Shown: positions 9,049 to 18,695 of the stretch, piece by piece
Layout of the letters: the number at the start of each line of letters is the position of its first letter
How positions within the stretch are numbered: position 1 is the first letter of the stretch
Origin: Candidatus Hodarchaeota archaeon
Lineage (GTDB): Archaea; Asgardarchaeota; Heimdallarchaeia; Hodarchaeales; Hodarchaeaceae
Assembly (NCBI GenBank): GCA_016839625.1
Contig: JAEOTY010000214.1
Coordinates: 1-36,123, forward strand
Length of the DNA stretch: 36,123 nt
Reading direction: 5' to 3'
Notes under the pieces: generated by a model
Told to the model about the DNA's origin: nothing
Database searches by the model: none
The model's input: the letters and a program-made list of their open reading frames with translations, nothing else
Translations under genes and position numbers: made by a program

Positions 9049-10847
9049 ACACTGGTACAATAGAAAGTGTGACGGCTGGGAAACTCCTTCAGGAATTTAT
9101 TAGGGGATATGATGAAGAACCATTTGGGGAGCAGGGATTGGTTATTGTTACACAGTTACTGAAAAAAGCGTTTCCTAACCAACCTTTAAAACAAATTCTC
9201 GCTTCTGAGGAGCTTTGTGATTTACTAAACACTGCTTTAGCGCTTTATAAATTCAGAAATCAACCCATCTTTCTTGCGTTCATGGGATTCATCATGGAAA
9301 AGTCCCAAGAAGAATTACAGGAGATGGATGGCTCTCAGTTAAAGAAAGAAATGGCTTCCCTTCTAGATACAAAAACTTCTTTGTCACCACTGGAAATCGA
9401 ACGTTCTGCTTATGATTTATCTGGAAATCCCGAATCAGCATCACTTGCCAGAACCTTATTAGAAGGAGCGCTTATTAGTACTACTGCCTCATTGTTCAGT
9501 TATCTCTTGATTGAGGGAGAAAATCATGCCGGGAAGTTTTTTCGAGATTTAGATAACACTTGTAGATTCATTGCAGACCGTATTCGGAAGATAAACTCGA
9601 TTTTTATTTTCATAAGAGAATTATTGAACTTTAAATGGCGACGGGTCTCTATAGCAGGTTCGTTACCAACATTGAAAGAATTAGGAATAGAAGATATTTG
9701 TTTATATGTTGAAGAACACCCCCATGACTACTTAGAGTATGTTAAGGAAAAATTCTGTGCAAAACTAGATGCTGAATTTCGGAATCCCCTTCATTTTTTA
9801 ATTGAATCTTGTCAAGTCCAAATTCAAAACCGCGAAGACTTTCCTGAATTAGAAATTGAGCTAGAGCTGCTTCAAACTGAGAAAATCAAAAATAAGCTCA
9901 TACAAGACTTGAAAAAGCTTCAATCTCGATTCAAAGCTGGAAAAAAAGTCTCAATAAAGGAAGTAGAAGAGCTCAAAGAGGATTTTTCGAAGGATTATGA
10001 AAAATTAAAAGAGGAAATTTCAAAGGAATTCTCAAATTTTCAAAAGAATCTCGAAAGACTACTCTCTCAAGAACCCCCTTGGTTTAAGTTCCACAAAATT
10101 GATACAAAATGGGAATTAGAAGCATCCCAAATGATTTTTAACGAACTTAATGAGCAATTATCAATTACACAAGCGTTTCGATCCCAGAAGAAATCAAGAA
10201 CCCTTCAAAAGGCTGTTGCTATCTTCGAGCAGTTGGGAGGAATCCATTTTGCAATTGAAAACATCATTGCACACTCTTTTTATGAGTGTGTTCCCTCAAG
10301 ACTGGTGAAATTAGTTGAAACCCCAGCAAAACGTCAAAAAATAAAGGAACTTAAATTTCTCCAAGAAAAGCGTTATAATGAGGGGTTGGAATCTGTTAAG
10401 GATTTTCTTGTACCATATTCTGAAACAATTATTTCTAATTTACTTACTAGCGGTATTTCCGTTTTTGAGAACGCTTACATTAAAGACAATGCCTTTGTCT
10501 GCATCGATGAAGAAAAACCTAGACATCCGAGATATTTAGACCTTCTTGATATCCCTAAGGAATTCTTTTCTGACAATCCTCCAGAATCCTTCTTTGGAGA
10601 CGAATATTTCATCTTTCAAACAAATGACCGCTTTGTCACGTTGGGTTTTTTTCTGAAATCCCTACATGGGAGAGGAAATGATCTCTTCAAGTTGTTAGTT
10701 TCATCAACAGCCCTGAAAAACGCGGAAACATATAGAAGTGCTACTAAGATTCTTGGAAACTTTTCTGGTTATGTCAATTCAACTGCTATTGGAAATTTCC
10801 AAGTTTGTCCTCCCGCACTCAAAGCTATTGACGATCTTTTCATGTAG
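9036..10847 (+). CDS. Hypothetical 603-aa protein with a coiled-coil segment
   Basis: Start TTG 9036 or GTG 9045, overlapping the upstream stop. Charged helical region around KKLQSRFKAGKKVSIKEVEELKEDFSKDYEKLKEEISKEFSNFQKNLERLL. Confidence 0.75.
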   Translation: MASVNTGTIESVTAGKLLQEFIRGYDEEPFGEQGLVIVTQLLKKAFPNQPLKQILASEELCDLLNTALALYKFRNQPIFLAFMGFIMEKSQEELQEMDGSQLKKEMASLLDTKTSLSPLEIERSAYDLSGNPESASLARTLLEGALISTTASLFSYLLIEGENHAGKFFRDLDNTCRFIADRIRKINSIFIFIRELLNFKWRRVSIAGSLPTLKELGIEDICLYVEEHPHDYLEYVKEKFCAKLDAEFRNPLHFLIESCQVQIQNREDFPELEIELELLQTEKIKNKLIQDLKKLQSRFKAGKKVSIKEVEELKEDFSKDYEKLKEEISKEFSNFQKNLERLLSQEPPWFKFHKIDTKWELEASQMIFNELNEQLSITQAFRSQKKSRTLQKAVAIFEQLGGIHFAIENIIAHSFYECVPSRLVKLVETPAKRQKIKELKFLQEKRYNEGLESVKDFLVPYSETIISNLLTSGISVFENAYIKDNAFVCIDEEKPRHPRYLDLLDIPKEFFSDNPPESFFGDEYFIFQTNDRFVTLGFFLKSLHGRGNDLFKLLVSSTALKNAETYRSATKILGNFSGYVNSTAIGNFQVCPPALKAIDDLFM

Positions 10848-10872
10848 TAGTTACATATTCATTGAATTTTTC

Positions 10873-12240
10873 TTAATTTTTTTCACCATACAACTTGAAA
10901 ATCTTCTCACGCCATGCTAGAAATGTTTCAGGTGTCTTCGGAAAATTCTCATATAATTCTCTTGCAATCCCCATCTTTTTTATGACGGATCTGAATTTCA
11001 AAAGAGTTCCGAGTATTCTTTTCCCGCGATAAGCCCGTTGTAATGTTTTGATAAAGCCACCCGAAATTTCTCCTGTGGCATTTCCATAAAGTAAATCATT
11101 TCCTTCAATTATTTTGTTATGAAAAACAGTATTAAGGATTGAACTGGGAAGAGGAATGATAAAATCTTTCATAATTGCTAATGGTGCGTTCACGGGAGCA
11201 ATGGTTGTCATAAAATCGACATTATAATCCCAAAGTCCTTCCAAGGACACGTTATCATTCTCTAGAGCATTTGTGATTGTCTTCCCAGCCATCGCTGCCG
11301 CGTTAATCGAAATTCCAATACCTCCTCCGTCAGTAGGTTTGACTTGGGTTCCCGCGTCTCCAACAAGGAGAAAACCATTCCAAACTAGATTATCTTGGGG
11401 ACGACGAAGGGGAACTCGTCCACCGCCCCCGTGTATCAACTGGGAATCTTTATAGAATGCCTTTTCTCTTTCAAGGTACATGTTAAATTGACCGTGGGCA
11501 TTAAGCTTGTGATGTGACATCACTCCTAGCCCTGCATTCATTGAGTGAGGGCCTCTTGGAAATTCCCATAAATATCCACCAGGACACAATTCCTGGTCAA
11601 AGCTGAGGCGAATAAATCCTGGAGATTCGATTTCAGTTTCTACATCACGAACCTCACGATAACAGTTACAAACGTCTTTCGGAGCTAGTTCGCGGTTCAT
11701 GAAGGTCTTTTCGGGATTAAGTTTTGTACGAAGAATTGCGCCAATACCAGATGCGTCTACAACGACCTTTCCTGACATGTCATGCAAGTTTCTGTCCTTT
11801 CCCCGATATTTAACACCAACAACTTGATCTTGATCAATGATTGGTTCCTTTACAAAAGTAGAATCATACAACTCCGCTCCATAGTCAATGGCTTCCTTTA
11901 AAATTCTCATGCCAAGTTTAAAGCGGTCAATAATAATACCTGTTCCTCCCTCTTCAACAAGTTCAAACTTTATTTTTCTATCTGGACTGTACAACCATGC
12001 TCCTTCAACTTTTTGGCGAATTTCGTCACCTTTTGGGTCGTTGATATTGACTATCGAGCGAATTCGTGTGAAATGGCCAATACTTGTCGCATCCCCACAA
12101 ACTTTTACTCCTATTTTCTCTTTGGGATGCTTATCAATGAGCGCTACTTCGATACCTTTACTAGCTAGCGCGGCTGCTGTTACTGCCCCAGCAGTACCCG
12201 CACCCACTACAATAACATCGGGACCGACCATTAATTTCAC
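10873..12240 (-). CDS. Geranylgeranyl reductase family FAD-dependent oxidoreductase
   Basis: VIVVGAGTAGAVTAAALASKGIEVALIDK; GGYLWEFPRGPHSMNAGLGV; GFLLVGDAGTQVKPTDGGGIGISINAAAMAGKTI, the archaeal GGR flavoprotein pattern. Confidence 0.88.
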   Translation of the reverse strand: MKLMVGPDVIVVGAGTAGAVTAAALASKGIEVALIDKHPKEKIGVKVCGDATSIGHFTRIRSIVNINDPKGDEIRQKVEGAWLYSPDRKIKFELVEEGGTGIIIDRFKLGMRILKEAIDYGAELYDSTFVKEPIIDQDQVVGVKYRGKDRNLHDMSGKVVVDASGIGAILRTKLNPEKTFMNRELAPKDVCNCYREVRDVETEIESPGFIRLSFDQELCPGGYLWEFPRGPHSMNAGLGVMSHHKLNAHGQFNMYLEREKAFYKDSQLIHGGGGRVPLRRPQDNLVWNGFLLVGDAGTQVKPTDGGGIGISINAAAMAGKTITNALENDNVSLEGLWDYNVDFMTTIAPVNAPLAIMKDFIIPLPSSILNTVFHNKIIEGNDLLYGNATGEISGGFIKTLQRAYRGKRILGTLLKFRSVIKKMGIARELYENFPKTPETFLAWREKIFKLYGEKN

Positions 12241-12323
12241 CTAGGGTTTTAAGTACTATGAATTTTAACGAGAGAATAGAACGATTTTTTTTCGGGAGTT
12301 GAAAGTATTTAACAGATTATTTT

Positions 12324-12591
12324 TCATCTTACTCTTTTTTCCTGCTCATATACCAAAAAGAGACTGATACTTTTGATGTTTATCTTGGGTATCATAATGA
12401 ATTTGATCCTCGTCAGATTTTGTTTTAATTGTTTAGAGACAAGATCACAAATTAAATCAAGGTCATGTTCGTCCAAAGGTCGGTCTTCGATCAGTTTCAA
12501 CCGCATTTTTTTTTGCAATCCCGAGGCATCTCTGCTTGATATGGAAAACCTCTTCTTTGGAGCATTTAGTCACATTTAACTCGATATTCAT
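12324..12591 (-). pseudogene. Small ~88-aa ORF interrupted by a frameshift in an A9 tract
   Basis: ATG at 12591 gives MNIELNVTKCSKEEVFHIKQRCLGIAKK. Dropping one A from the A9 run (plus-strand T9, 12506-12514) joins it to MRLKLIEDRPLDEHDLDLICDL...EQEKRVR (listed ORF 12324-12518). Confidence 0.45.
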
Positions 12592-12599
12592 GACTTTGA

Positions 12600-12836
12600 T
12601 CACTGCTGAGAGAATCGCGTCTTGATGTACTCAGGCAAGAAGAGGGATAAAATTTCGCTTTGCTTTCGATATAAAACAACAAAAATACTGTCATCTTCGA
12701 ATTTAACCCTCGGTTTTACAGCCATTATCGCAATTCCTGTTCTTTTGCTAACCACTCTAATAATACTACGAACTAGAAGAAAAGATCCAGTATGATGATG
12801 ATACTGCTTTCGACTGTCCATGGACAATTGACCCAT
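12600..12836 (-). CDS. Small hypothetical protein, 78 aa
   Basis: ORF whose stop lies 8 nt upstream of the ATG of the frameshifted ORF, which suggests an operon. Confidence 0.4.
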   Translation of the reverse strand: MGQLSMDSRKQYHHHTGSFLLVRSIIRVVSKRTGIAIMAVKPRVKFEDDSIFVVLYRKQSEILSLFLPEYIKTRFSQQ

Positions 12837-13030
12837 AATTAAATTGAACTGTATAAAACAGTGACAGTTTGGAGGCTTGAATGGAATTTAAAAGCCAAAG
12901 AGAAGCCAATACCAACTTCTATTTTAGTAATCTATTGTCTAAATCTAAAGTCGTCTAAATAGAAATAATTTTATTCAGGCTCTCTTCTTGGTTCATCTCT
13001 ATCGAGTACCTCTAGTTATGGGTGAATGAA

Positions 13031-13058
13031 ACTGAATGGAAGTACCACCTTTTTTTTA
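13031..13058. repeat. Exact 28-bp repeat, copy 2
   Basis: Same 28 bases, in non-coding sequence downstream of the ABC ATPase gene. Confidence 0.9.
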
Positions 13059-13174
13059 CTTTCAGCCAGAGATAATCCCAGAACTATTCAGTAAAAGCAG
13101 GATGAAAAATCTTAAAGGTGGGCACTCTTTATTAGAGGAATTGGAGTGTAAATAATAGGAAATGAAAAACTATA

Positions 13175-14173
13175 CTATTTATCCATCTCGATTTTAGAGG
13201 GCTGCCAAAACACATGTCCACAGTTGGCACATTGGGCGAACTTCAACTCGATATGCGTTTTTTGTCCACCGCTTTCAGTCCACAAACCAGTTTTTGAGTC
13301 CATTTTCGGTATAATTATAGAGTTTGAGCCACAGGAACCACAAAATTTAGGTGGAAAGGGAATTGGTGCTGCTTTTTGTAGTTTTTCTTCCTCTGTGCCA
13401 CTAGGAGTGAGCTTGATATCTGTAACTGATTCTTTTGGTATTTCCCCTCTTATCGCGCCATCACGCATTTCTAAAACATGATCGCCGATTCCAGCTACTT
13501 TAGAATCATGTGTGACAAGAATCATGGTGTAATCCTCTAATTTTTTCAACTGGAGAAAAAGATCACATAACATCCGAGAATTCTCGTAATCTAATTCACC
13601 TGTAGGTTCATCCGCTAAAATTAACTTAGGCTTATTAGCAAATGCAGCAGCAACGGCTACCCTCTGTCTTTCACCACCCGAAAGAGCATCGGGACGATGG
13701 GTAGCTCTGTCAGATAAACCAACATTCTCTAATAATTCTTTGGCTCGTTTATTTCGGATCTCACGAGAAACACCAGCAAATATCAAGGGTAGCTCAACGT
13801 TTTCTTGAGCTGTATGAATAGGTGATAAATTATGTAATTGAAAAATAAAACCAACTGTCGATCGTCGGAAGTCCGTATGCGAAGCAGAGCTGAAAAATCG
13901 AGTCATCATATCTGGTGCTGTCAAGAAATAAGATCCAACTCGTGCAAAACCCGAGGTAGGAGTATCGATCCCTCCGAGAATATTTAGTAATGTAGTTTTA
14001 CCCGATCCAGATGGACCCATGATGGAAACAATCTCATTCTCGAACGCGTCCAAATTCAAATTCCTTAATGCAAGGATTGGAACTTCAGTAGCCGACATGT
14101 ATTGTTTCGTCAAATCTTTTACTTCAATAAAACTTTCCACTTTCATCCTACCATAATTATGTGTAATCTTCAT
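13175..14173 (-). CDS. ABC transporter ATPase (LolD/MacB type) with C-terminal zinc ribbon
   Basis: Walker A GPSGSGKTT, signature LSGGERQRV, Walker B LILADEPTGELD, H-loop VTHD; C-terminal CGSCG...CANCG. An alternative start M lies 10 codons in. Confidence 0.93.
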   Translation of the reverse strand: MKITHNYGRMKVESFIEVKDLTKQYMSATEVPILALRNLNLDAFENEIVSIMGPSGSGKTTLLNILGGIDTPTSGFARVGSYFLTAPDMMTRFFSSASHTDFRRSTVGFIFQLHNLSPIHTAQENVELPLIFAGVSREIRNKRAKELLENVGLSDRATHRPDALSGGERQRVAVAAAFANKPKLILADEPTGELDYENSRMLCDLFLQLKKLEDYTMILVTHDSKVAGIGDHVLEMRDGAIRGEIPKESVTDIKLTPSGTEEEKLQKAAPIPFPPKFCGSCGSNSIIIPKMDSKTGLWTESGGQKTHIELKFAQCANCGHVFWQPSKIEMDK

Positions 14174-16916
14174 ATCGAATTTGTTTTGAAATAGGGGTCA
14201 TCGTTACCCACATACCTACAAGAATAGTCATAATAATAATACCACAAATCATCAAGAATAACAAAACCCACATTTCTAGGGGAACAATTATATCAACAGG
14301 AATAAGAGAAACACCTTCAATTATGGTATTAAGTATAAAACCTTGAAAAGCAAGTACCATAGCTGTTCCAGTTATAATTCCAACTATAAACCCAAGAGTA
14401 CCAATACTAGCGGTTTCAACCACTAAGCCTTGTAATAGCTGACTATTGCTCATTCCTTTACTCCTCCAAGTTCCAAATTCTCTAGTACGCTCCCTCACTC
14501 TGATAATCATTAAGAAGGCTAGTGCAAAGATAGCAATAAAAGATAGTAACACCGCTTGTGTTTCCAAGATTCTGATAAGAAACACGAAGATATCAAAGGT
14601 TGCTTGGATATCTTCAGTACTTCTAACTTCAATTTTCGCGTTAAATTTCGCTTCCGAATCCTTACTTTTCACAAAATCATATAAACTTCTCACAGATTCA
14701 GTTGAAAGTTTGTTTAACTTAATTATATACCTTCCTGCTGTTAAAGTTGGATCTAATTGCTGATTAATAATTACTAGATGAGTACTCCCTATTGTTATTC
14801 CTGTACCTCCTAGAGCTTTGAAGGAACCAGCAATTGTATATTCAGTAGAGTTTATTGTTAAGGTGTCGTCAGGATTTAACCCCAAATCCTTAATAGTAGA
14901 CAATGAAGCCAAAATTGAAGAATCATTGAGAGATAGGAGATCTTCCTGTTTTAGTTGCCAAAACGGAGATATATTCGCAGATGATTCGTACTCAGATGAA
15001 TTCATGTAAACAATTGTAAGTATATACTCATACTTGATTTGAATCAGTGATGCAGCAGCTACTTCTGGCCTCTGTTTTAAGTTGTCTAAATTTAGGCTCG
15101 AATTACTACTAATATCAATCCGAACGTCTCCTCCTCTATTAAAATCACCCAGTTTATTATTATATGCTTCTAGTGATGCTGAAAGAATTAGGGGAAAGAT
15201 AATAAATGTTAACGCAAGTGCCATCACAAAAGCTATCCTTGAAATACGATACAGTTTTGAAAGAATCATACGTTCAGTTAATCCTTTTAGTCCTGGAAAT
15301 AATTTTGAATAAAAGTTAGCGATTGATGATAAAATCAATGGTTGTCGGGCTAGAAATGATGACAATCCATAAGATATCAAGAAAGGTGAAAAGGGTGCAA
15401 TATACAAAGCATAACCTCCCATAAAAGTTATCATAATAAAAAAAATGCTTGGTACTTGGAAGATTGAAAATAGATATAGTACTAGTAAAGTTCCTATTGG
15501 ATAAAAGCCAAGCAGTAGAAATGCTAGATCTCTTCTACCCCTTGTTCTTGTTGTTTCCCCTTCTTCAAATCTATATTGATGCATTAATTCATAAGGTGAT
15601 AAGCGGACATAAAAATGTGGGAGTCTCATTATGAAAAAGCCAACAGCCATGCCGATTAAAATGGACCACCCCAGCAATAAAATATTCTCCAAATAAAAAT
15701 TGACAACTAATTCATGTAAAGGCTCTTGAGGAATACTAACCGGAAGATAACTCGCTAAGATCAATCCAAAAATAGGGGTTAGCAAAAATGTGACAATACC
15801 ATTAATTAATCCAAGAATAACGCCCTCTGCAAAATACGATCGTTGAATTGTCCTCGTGTCGATTCCCCGTGTTAAAAATAATCCATATTGAATTCGACGT
15901 GACTCCAAGTTGAGATCGGAGGATAATCTTGAGATATAAAAAGCTAGAAAGAAAAAAGGGAGTAAAAAAATCAAAGTAATGACCAAAAAAATGAAAATAA
16001 ATAATTGAGCTCCTATTAGTTGGATTGAAACGGGGGAATAGAACCAATAATCGCGATATTTCAAGTTAAAACGATTAACTATTGAGTCCAGCTTGTTTGT
16101 TGTTCCTTGAATATCTTTGTAGTTGATTATATCAGAAATTAGCTTAATTTTTAACTGGACGTCAAAATGCTCAAACTTAGTCATCTTGGGTATCAAAGTG
16201 ATAAAAACAAAAGTCTGCGTGTTTTCTTGCATCAATTCCCCTATACTTTCGTCAAACACAGTATCAGTAACGTCAAAATTGACCCATCCAAGAATATCAA
16301 TTGTGTGATTTCTTTCATAACTGGCAATAATTACTGAGTCGTTTTCTATTTTCGGGGAAGTTGAAAATCCTATTACAGGGATATGAGTTGATGTGTTATT
16401 GTAATTTGAAAAATTACCAGTTCCTTCTATAATCCTTGAATTTTGAGATTCTAATACAGAATTCCAATCAGAGTCTCTAATGCCAAATATATAGTAATCT
16501 AAATTTGATACATAATCATAGACATTCGTAGATGCTAGAGGAGTAACAGATTGAATTTCAGGTTCAGTTTCAATCTCCTTCCACGTATCAGTGTCGTTTG
16601 CAATATTTTTTTGATTTACTCGCTCATTACGATAATAATAAGCGTTACCAATGATCTCATATCCTTCTGTCACGGTACTTTGAATAATTTCGTCTTGAGC
16701 TATATTTATATTGAAATTTAATACATTGAAAAGAAGTAATGATAGGAAAATACCTATTGTTAAAGAAACTCCGCTTCTACGATTACGAATGATATTTTTT
16801 AGTGCCAATCTTAGAAATAACAAGCAATATTCCTTCCAATACAGGGATAACATTGGATAATTATCGCTTAAAAGGTTTTCAATCTCAGAACAAATCACGG
16901 AGTCTAGAATTTTCAA
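14157..16916 (-). CDS. FtsX/MacB-type ABC transporter permease
   Basis: 919 aa; N-terminal LALKNIIRNRRSGVSLTIGIFLSLLLFNVLNF, extracytoplasmic regions, C-terminal RVRERTREFGTWRSKGMSNSQLLQGLVVETASIGTLGFIVGI. Its 3' end overlaps the ATPase gene. Confidence 0.88.
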   Translation of the reverse strand: MKILDSVICSEIENLLSDNYPMLSLYWKEYCLLFLRLALKNIIRNRRSGVSLTIGIFLSLLLFNVLNFNINIAQDEIIQSTVTEGYEIIGNAYYYRNERVNQKNIANDTDTWKEIETEPEIQSVTPLASTNVYDYVSNLDYYIFGIRDSDWNSVLESQNSRIIEGTGNFSNYNNTSTHIPVIGFSTSPKIENDSVIIASYERNHTIDILGWVNFDVTDTVFDESIGELMQENTQTFVFITLIPKMTKFEHFDVQLKIKLISDIINYKDIQGTTNKLDSIVNRFNLKYRDYWFYSPVSIQLIGAQLFIFIFLVITLIFLLPFFFLAFYISRLSSDLNLESRRIQYGLFLTRGIDTRTIQRSYFAEGVILGLINGIVTFLLTPIFGLILASYLPVSIPQEPLHELVVNFYLENILLLGWSILIGMAVGFFIMRLPHFYVRLSPYELMHQYRFEEGETTRTRGRRDLAFLLLGFYPIGTLLVLYLFSIFQVPSIFFIMITFMGGYALYIAPFSPFLISYGLSSFLARQPLILSSIANFYSKLFPGLKGLTERMILSKLYRISRIAFVMALALTFIIFPLILSASLEAYNNKLGDFNRGGDVRIDISSNSSLNLDNLKQRPEVAAASLIQIKYEYILTIVYMNSSEYESSANISPFWQLKQEDLLSLNDSSILASLSTIKDLGLNPDDTLTINSTEYTIAGSFKALGGTGITIGSTHLVIINQQLDPTLTAGRYIIKLNKLSTESVRSLYDFVKSKDSEAKFNAKIEVRSTEDIQATFDIFVFLIRILETQAVLLSFIAIFALAFLMIIRVRERTREFGTWRSKGMSNSQLLQGLVVETASIGTLGFIVGIITGTAMVLAFQGFILNTIIEGVSLIPVDIIVPLEMWVLLFLMICGIIIMTILVGMWVTMTPISKQIRYEDYT

Positions 16917-17226
16917 AAAGGCTAACTAAATAGAAAATTTTGTATTTCTAGGAGTTCGTTGCTGGCCTCATTTCACAAAAAATTATAGTTAACACACGAT
17001 ACTTTTCTCAAAACCCAACTTCAAACGACTAACTCTCCTAGTGAATTTATATATAATAATTTAACAATACAATTGAGTTCTATGAAGGTTTATTTCTTTT
17101 TATAGGCCTTGCTGGTGTTGGACAGAGTTCTCAGCTTTATTTGACGACTAAATTCGATTATAAATGTATTAAACCTATATACGTACATATACCCAAATAA
17201 ATGCTCGTGACTAAAGTTGGTCGTAA

Positions 17227-17430
17227 GTGAAAGAACTGAAAGCTATTATTGATGTAAAAGAATTAATAAAGAATTATGGTACATTCCCTGTATTCGATAG
17301 ACTATCATTGACAATCAACAAAGGTTCTTGTACGGGCCTAGCCGGGCTTAATGGGTCAGGTAAGACCACTTTGTTCAAATGCCTACTTGGGTTTACTGAT
17401 GTAAACCATCCAAGGCATCAAATAGCTTAG
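17227..17430 (+). pseudogene. 5' remnant of an ABC transporter ATPase gene
   Basis: IIDVKELIKNYGTFPVFDRLSLTINKGSCTGLAGLNGSGKTTLFKCLLGFTDV is an ABC N-terminus with Walker A. It then becomes NHPRHQIA-stop within the antisense pgi/pmi 3' end; no signature or Walker B. Confidence 0.75.
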
Positions 17431-18511
17431 TTTGGGTTTGTTCACGTTGTTCCAACTGTTCCTTGAGATAAACAATGCTATCTACTGTGCTTGGATCCTG
17501 GTTATTCAAAATAGCTAGATACATAGAAACGTAATCCCCAAAATAAGTAGCTGAGAACAACTGGCTCAATAGATCTGTACCTCTGGCGACAATTTCCACT
17601 ACCTCAACTTTGTCTTTAACGATTTCTTTTGTTATCTCTAAACGCAACTTAACATTAGGATGTTCGGCCTCAAAACGAAAAACGAGAACAACAAAGGGGT
17701 TTTCTCCTGTCAACGATTCCCATCCCACTATGTGGTTATGATTGAATTCTGGTAATTCTTCGGCCATTGCGAGTATCTTGGAATTTTCGTTTAGTTGACA
17801 TTTTATTCGATTCGCAACACATCCAAATGAGGACCATATCACAGGAATTCGTTCGTGTAATTTTTGTGCGATTTGTTTGGCCTGGTTTTCAGATGTTTCT
17901 TTTTTGGGGTGAAATTCCTCACGCATCTGTCGAAAGAGTGATAGAGTCTCCTCAATAGCAGAGTGATCAAGGGGAACGAGATTCAATGATGATAGAATCT
18001 TGAGTAATGGGAAAAATAGGAGAGAAAAAGCAGCTCTTGGTTGATATCCAGAAGGAATTAGGAAAAAAGGCAAATAATATCTTTGACAGAAACTCTTTAA
18101 TTTCCCCCCCGATCCAATTCCTACTATTTTGGCTGATTTCTTAATTGCAGCGATCGTACACGATATAGTTTCTTCTGTATTTCCAGAATATGATAGTAGA
18201 ATTATTAATGTGTTATTCGTAACAAATTTCGGGAGAGTATAATTTCGATTTATGATTATTGGCAGAGAAAACACTTCTTTGAGGTAAGTTTGTAAGTAGT
18301 CTCCACTGACCGCCGACCCACCCATACCGCAGATTAAGACTTGTGAAACAGGTTCAGTATAGGAAATTGTGTATTTCTCCACAGTAGCTTGAGCTGGAAC
18401 CTCAAAAGGATGTTGAACCAACTTTTCTACTAGTTCCGCCCAATCATATACCATCTGGAACATATTTTTGGAGTCCAGTTTGGAAATTTCAGTCAGATTA
18501 TCAAGAATCAT
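17393..18511 (-). CDS. SIS-domain bifunctional phosphoglucose/phosphomannose isomerase
   Basis: VLICGMGGSAVSGDYLQTYL; PIIINRNYTLPKFVTNNTLIILLSYSGNTEETISC; AEELPEFNHNHIVGWE; C-terminal YLAILNNQDPSTVDSIVYLKEQL. Confidence 0.9.
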   Translation of the reverse strand: MILDNLTEISKLDSKNMFQMVYDWAELVEKLVQHPFEVPAQATVEKYTISYTEPVSQVLICGMGGSAVSGDYLQTYLKEVFSLPIIINRNYTLPKFVTNNTLIILLSYSGNTEETISCTIAAIKKSAKIVGIGSGGKLKSFCQRYYLPFFLIPSGYQPRAAFSLLFFPLLKILSSLNLVPLDHSAIEETLSLFRQMREEFHPKKETSENQAKQIAQKLHERIPVIWSSFGCVANRIKCQLNENSKILAMAEELPEFNHNHIVGWESLTGENPFVVLVFRFEAEHPNVKLRLEITKEIVKDKVEVVEIVARGTDLLSQLFSATYFGDYVSMYLAILNNQDPSTVDSIVYLKEQLEQREQTQTKLFDALDGLHQ

Positions 18512-18695
18512 TAGCTAATCCACCGTATTATACTATAAAGGGAACTCTTCGTTGACGATTAAAGACAATTTGTCTATGATTTCGAGATATTATCCCAATG
18601 TTAGCAAGCTATTTCTTCAATCTTTCCTTAAAAATCGTTTGAATACTAGCTAGAACCCTAGCCAAATAAAGATTTTTTACAGAGTAAGTGATTCT

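Noticed and set aside
11888-12244. 118-aa plus-strand ORF
   Set aside because: Antisense to the geranylgeranyl reductase N-terminus; no recognisable protein features.
12373-12579. 68-aa plus-strand ORF
   Set aside because: Antisense to the frameshifted small minus-strand gene; the minus-strand reading has better operon context.
14446-15312. Several plus-strand ORFs of 60-105 aa
   Set aside because: Antisense within the 919-aa FtsX-type permease; no support for coding.
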